A DNA stretch of 64,000 nucleotides, taken from NCBI RefSeq assembly GCF_001649575.2, contig NC_051450.1:11235783-11299782 (forward strand). Reading direction: 5' to 3'. The stretch is from Kryptolebias marmoratus (taxonomy: Eukaryota > Chordata > Actinopteri > Cyprinodontiformes > Rivulidae). This document shows, piece after piece, positions 26,031 to 64,000 of the stretch. Numbering within the stretch: the first letter of the stretch is position 1; each line of letters opens with the position of its first letter. The notes under the pieces are model-generated. The model was given only the letters and a program-made list of their open reading frames with translations, ran no database searches and had not been told where the DNA came from. Made by a program: the position numbers and the translations under genes.

Positions 26031-26400
26031 TATCTTACCTGTTGTAGATAGCTTTTTGTCTGGCTGCACAGGAAGTGCTACAACTCTCTGCTGCTGCTGC
26101 TTTTTGTGTGGAAAAGAAAATCACAGATTTTTGTGTAAATAACCATGCAAATGTTTATAAAATAGCATTTCCATGGACCACAATGTATTTTTTGAGACTG
26201 GAGGGTTTTTAGGACAGCTACAATTTCCTTTTTGTCTTGGCTCTGCTTCTGACTAGTTGTTAGCTCATCAGTCCAGTCAGAATTAAACTATTTCTCCAGA
26301 ATGAGGTTGTTTAAAGAGCTGTCTACAACAGGTAAGATATTAAACGTTCATAACCTTTCCATAGAACACAACTTCAAAAGATCTAAACTATCTCAAGGCC
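26031..26400 (+). mobile_element. Dispersed inverted-repeat element, copy C
   Basis: The 21-bp arm at 26031-26051 (TATCTTACCTGTTGTAGATA then G) is the reverse complement of 26319-26339 at 20 of 21 positions. A further terminal stretch, CAACTTCAAAAGATCTAAAC, follows to about 26390. Internal motifs GCTGCTGCTGC and TTAGCTCATCAGTCCAGTCA match the other copies. No coding capacity. Confidence 0.75.
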
Positions 26401-28569
26401 AACAAACTGTCCTCCATCTTTACATTCATTTTGTACTATGGTGCGGAAGTTGCAGTTCAAAACACAAGACAGATTTTCAGTTTCACAGTCATCTATTAAG
26501 AACATTTATTGTCTTGAATATTCAAATTAAAAGGTTAAATTCAGCTGCCTTAACAACAATCACCTTAAAACATCTAATAGCTACTTCCTGATTCGCCTCC
26601 GAGTGTTTTGGGGGAAATCATCACCACGCCATCTGTTAGTCTGTCTGATAAATGATCAGCTTCACTGCCACGGCAATTAGTTTCTGACAGTTTGAGCAGA
26701 ATCAATAATTTACAGAGAGTAAACCGTAGCTGCGTGAAATATGTTCACACAAGGCGAGTGATAAAAAGTTTTGTCAAATCAAAGATATTTTTAATCTAAA
26801 CAAATGAAGCTACTGAAAGGCAAATAACTCATTTCATGCATAATTAACAGTGGCAGTGACAGTTTCTGAGAATTAGGACAACAGGAAGGTTGAAAATGTT
26901 TCAATTATTAAGATTGTACTGGTTTATGCTTACTCAGATGATGCAGATTTTAGTGACACTCTCAAAAGAGTCATCCTCAGCACATAATCTGAGCGAGATC
27001 TCACACTGTCACAAGAGATCGCGCGCAAGTTTGTGTTCAAGGTTTGACCAACACAGCTATAACTCTGCAAGGAAAGCCTGCAGAGTTTATATAAAGACAT
27101 TAGCAGAGGCTTTTCTGCACGCTACTCATTTCCATATCGTTTCGTGCTTTCAGACCCACTTTTCCTCAGTGCAATCGCAGCTGGAACAATTCATTCAGTG
27201 AGGAGCAGGGTTATTTTATCAGAGTCAACGCTTTCTAAATGAATCCAAGCTCTCTGGGTCAGCTACGGCTCGGCCTCTCAGCAGCTCTTTCCCCGGTGCT
27301 GTTTGTGTAATGGGATCCTGCTAAATGATGCTGAGAACACCCCTGTGCAGTCATGGCCTGTTACACCTGACTCGCTCCTTGCTGCTGTTGTTGGCTTATC
27401 TTCTCCAGGCTAATTTATGACCCCATCAGAATCATCGGCTGCCGGCTATACCGGACGCGTTCATGATCAAACCAATTACTTAAACTAATTACTGGAGCCT
27501 TCTCTCCTTATTTTTGATGTATAATATGTAGCAGAGGTGGTGGTGGGCCTTAAGGGAACAACACTGTACTTTTCCTTGCCTGTGCTGTAATCCACAGCTG
27601 ATACCCAATCATGTTGAGTCTCTCAGAAAGGCGTAAGTATAATACTTGTTTTTGCATTTTGAAGTTTGCTAATATCAAATGCTGATGATGTCAACAATGA
27701 TATGTGAAAATTCTTTGGCTGGCTTAAATTTAGATGCATCTCTCTTAGTGCAAACAAACATACCTTCTTCATTTGGATTCCTAATTTGCAAATTTTGGGA
27801 GTGGCTCGGCACACCGCTGCAGTGTTTGTGTGCGTGCTTTATCCTCGTACTGCGTGCCTTTCTTCACTTTAGTCCTTTTTTTCCTTAACATCTATCCAAG
27901 GTCAGTAAGAATATTTTATGAAACTGGATCAAATATTGTGTAAAAAATGTAAATCTGCAAAGAATTGCATGTCTTTTGCTCAGGGAGTGTTTAAGTTTTG
28001 TTACTTTTAGATGTTAAAAATCTGGTAATGATACTTTCATTACAACTTAGTGTGATAAAAGACAAAAATGTAAAGTTTTGGAGTTTACTCTGCTTGATAT
28101 GACTTTTGCCTTGGATTACAGTAATATTTTACAAACCCTGTGCTAATAAAAAAATGTGTTAGACGTCAGAGCACGGCAGGTTAATCATGACTGTAGATCA
28201 GTGGCTTTAAAGCATAACGTTTTATGTCATGCTGTTTGTACTTGAATCTGAACAAACTCAGCTCTTGCAATTTCACAAATAGATTTAACCAGTGCACTTT
28301 TAGTAATATTACTTTTTATGTAATGTCAGAATGTTTATCTCTAACCCTGCGTTTTAAAACAATTTGAAATGATGTAATATTTATTATGCAGCAATTAAAT
28401 AAAAGTACTGTAACTTTTTGTATTGTATGCTTGCTTTCAGACCAGAATTCTTCACATGTCAAGGTAAAACTTAAAGTTAATCCCACTCATCAGCTTAGAG
28501 GCGGATTTTTGTCTAGATAAAATATTTTTTGCTATAAAATATTTATAAGATGTGTGAACGAGATCATTT

Positions 28570-29095
28570 TCAAGCATCTTAAAAGGTTAGTTTAGATCTT
28601 TTGAAGTGAGGTTCTGTGGAAAGGTTATGAACAGTTATTATCTTATCTGTTGTAGATATTTCTTTGATTGGCTTCAGTTTGACAACATATAGTTTAAATC
28701 TGAAGTTTTACATCTATCCCATTTAGCTGTAAGCTGGAATAACCACTGCATGGTCATGGAGGAAAGAAATATGATAATAATCCTGCAGGAAGAGCCCCAG
28801 GGTGCACAAGAAGTGCTACAGTTAGCTGCTGCTGCTCTTTGCACTTGGGAAAACCATAGAATTCTATATAAATAAATGTGTAGTACCAAACTGTCAGAAG
28901 TGTAAAAATAGTCTATGATTGACCTTTGAGGCTGTAGTTGTTTTAAGACGGCAATAATCCACTTTGGTCTTAGCCTCCTTCAAACTAGCCATTAGCTCAT
29001 CACTATGGTCAAAATTAAACTCCATTTCTGCAAACTGAAGTCATTCAAAGAGCTAAATGTTCAATGTTCAGTGTCTCCACCGAATCAAACTTCAA
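28570..29095 (+). mobile_element. Dispersed inverted-repeat element, copy D (longest)
   Basis: The left arm at about 28575-28660 (AGATCTTTTGAAGTGAGG, then TTATCTTATCTGTTGTAGAT) is the reverse complement of the right terminus seen in copy C. The body has GCTGCTGCTGCTCTTTGCAC and ATCCACTTTGGTCTTAGCC. The right end near 29075 is decayed. At about 0.53 kb this best shows the full layout of the family. Confidence 0.7.
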
Positions 29096-30864
29096 AAATA
29101 AATAATAAAAAAAAAACTGTCTGATTCATATAAAAACAACACATTTATCTGTTTATACAGTAAATATATGCGTGAGCCGTACATGTGGAGCTCCTTACAT
29201 GTGCACTTGTACACAGGCTGAGGTTAAGGCCATGTCCCAACGCAATTAATGAAAAGTGACATGCAGCCAGAGCTCTAGGGCACACGAGGTTAGATAACCT
29301 TCTGCACGCAGACACACAAACACACACATGCTGGCTTCTCCGGGGGATTATTTCCTCGCAGCCTTTGCTCCTGTTGGAGGTGTCCAGTGAGTCTTTAGGT
29401 TTCGTCTTCCTGTCTCATGTGTCACAGAGTGTTGACACATGCACGGGCAGCGATGCATTATGGAAGACGTCTGCAGCTTACCGTACAGTACACTGACAAA
29501 TACCTGCACAAAGATTCATGTACAGGAGGCTAATTGCTAAGGCTGATAATGTTTCTGCAGAGTAATCTCGGGATCTGCCAGTTGTTGTCTCACTGGCTGC
29601 AGCGGTGTGTTCGCAGCAACACAAATTATTTAAATCATCATGACGATAATTAGTTTTGATACAACAATAGCCAGAGAGTAGGTCTGCGCAGAACGCTGAT
29701 GATAAAAGGAGGAAAAGTCTTTTGCACCAGTGCTTGCTCAGAGCGAGTAAACAGCTTTTCTTTTCATATGAATGGGCATCTATATGGGGAAAGGCTCACG
29801 CAGCAACACAAGCTAATTCCTATTAATCCCAATGCGGCTTCTACGACTTAGGGATGGTTTCCAATGGCAGCCCTCGAGCGGGGGAATTTCTATTGAGATT
29901 AGCTTGTGTTAGCTCCTCCTCTGTGGTTCCCACTCACGGCCAGGCTAGGCCTGCCTGCCTCTGCTTCGATACTGAACTTTCCCTCAGAGATGGATTAACT
30001 GGTTTTTGAAAATGTCCTGTGGTAAATTGGTAAAATAATGTAAGTTTTGTTCACCTTTTACTTTTTGGCTTGAATAGTATTTTATTAGCTAAGTATTTGA
30101 GTGCAAAACAAAAACCAAAATGAGAATATCCTTGAAGGATATGTAAAATGTGTATTTGTTTAAAAGTTTTAGCTTTATTTCATGCTTTGATTTTGTTTTG
30201 GTGTGCTCTTCTGAGCTCATTTATGTGTACATATTTTGTATTTTTGCAACCATTCTGCTCTGTATATGACATTTAACAAAAGCTTGTTTAAACTGTTGAC
30301 TTGTCATTTTAGATTTTTTAATAAATGTTAAACCTCTGACATGCAAATTTAGAAACTGAGAGTCTGTCATCAATGAAGAGACAGATACCCTTTATGTGCC
30401 ATAGAAATCCTTGAAATTTGCTACCTTTGCATTGTTTGTTAGTTCAGTTTTACTGTTAAAACACCCACCATAGCAGAAAAACAGTTAGCGTGTTGTGCAA
30501 AAGTTCATTTTGCCTTAAGGAAGGATTTTCTTGTAAACTTTAGAAGTGGTCTTAATTGTTTTCAGTGGACCTTTCATCCACTTTACCTCCCATACAAACC
30601 ACCAAAATCACTAAGCTCTAGACAAAGCAGTTTTACACTCAAAAATGAAAATTTGATTTTAAAGCAAGACTTGTGTGTTAACCATGGTTCAATATCCACT
30701 TATACTTTGGGAACAAAGTCTTCAAATGAGATTGTCCCTGATATTTGTACTAAATTACAGATTAAGACCAGTATTGGCTCAGCAATCTGTAACTTGTACC
30801 AGTTCTTCCTGCCCATAAACTTCCCTCTTTTCTATTTGCAACCCATTTTTCTGCCTTTGTGCAG

Positions 30865-30880
30865 GAGATCTCTCCTGAAG
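30865..30880 (+). other. myo3a: 5' UTR part of the first MYO3A coding exon
   Basis: A pyrimidine-rich tract ending in GTGCAG at 30859-30864 acts as acceptor. It leaves 16 nt of untranslated sequence before the ATG, so at least one noncoding exon must lie upstream. Confidence 0.65.

Positions 30881-64000
<33,120 letters not shown>

Larger units (their letters stand above)
16893..30864. other. About 14 kb intergenic region upstream of the MYO3A coding sequence
   Basis: No coding exon is supported. The region holds the 3' UTR of the CCDC106-like gene, inverted-repeat element copies at about 18955, 21890, 26030 and 28570, a MITE at 23427, and microsatellites. Repeat-poor stretches near 17500-18500, 22700-23260, 26640-27480 and 29140-29990 have less skewed composition and might be conserved regulatory DNA. 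MYO3A genes usually have noncoding 5' exons, and the MYO3A promoter may lie in this interval, but I could not place it. Confidence 0.5.

Overview
The window looks like a piece of a teleost fish chromosome, probably a percomorph. It has small GC-rich exons with canonical GT/AG introns in an AT-rich background. It carries long di- and tetranucleotide microsatellites and several short terminal-inverted-repeat elements typical of fish. All coding sequence I can support is on the + strand. No rRNA, tRNA, CRISPR array or bacterial-type operon was seen. Identifications are by recognition of translated sequence; no database search was run.

Layout. (1) 83-2179: four short exons in one open frame form the likely 3' end of a gene that I cannot identify. 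(2) 3537-8005: a complete 11-exon annexin A13 gene (316 aa, four annexin repeats, N-terminal MGNC myristoylation-type start), preceded by a CpG-containing promoter with a palindromic CRE. (3) About 10520-16892: a CCDC106-family gene (334 aa: coiled coil, Ser/acidic then Lys/Arg linker, conserved C-terminal domain). A GC-box promoter and a noncoding first exon are inferred about 3 kb upstream. (4) 16893-30864: about 14 kb without convincing coding sequence, holding dispersed repeats, microsatellites and some repeat-poor blocks that could be regulatory. (5) 30881-64000 (continues off the right edge): myosin IIIA, with 18 coding exons visible. These encode the complete N-terminal Ste20-like kinase domain and the myosin head as far as switch II. 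The MYO3A introns carry two perfect RFX X-box matches and several transposon relics.

The three identified genes do not form one pathway. Annexin A13 is a Ca2+-dependent membrane-binding protein of epithelia, CCDC106 relatives are nuclear proteins, and MYO3A is an actin-protrusion motor kinase of hair cells and photoreceptors. I found no strong evidence of a wholly new biological system. The most useful leads are the unidentified left-edge gene, the X-boxes in MYO3A introns, the 22-bp-phased TAATTA array, and an unnamed inverted-repeat element family present in at least five places.
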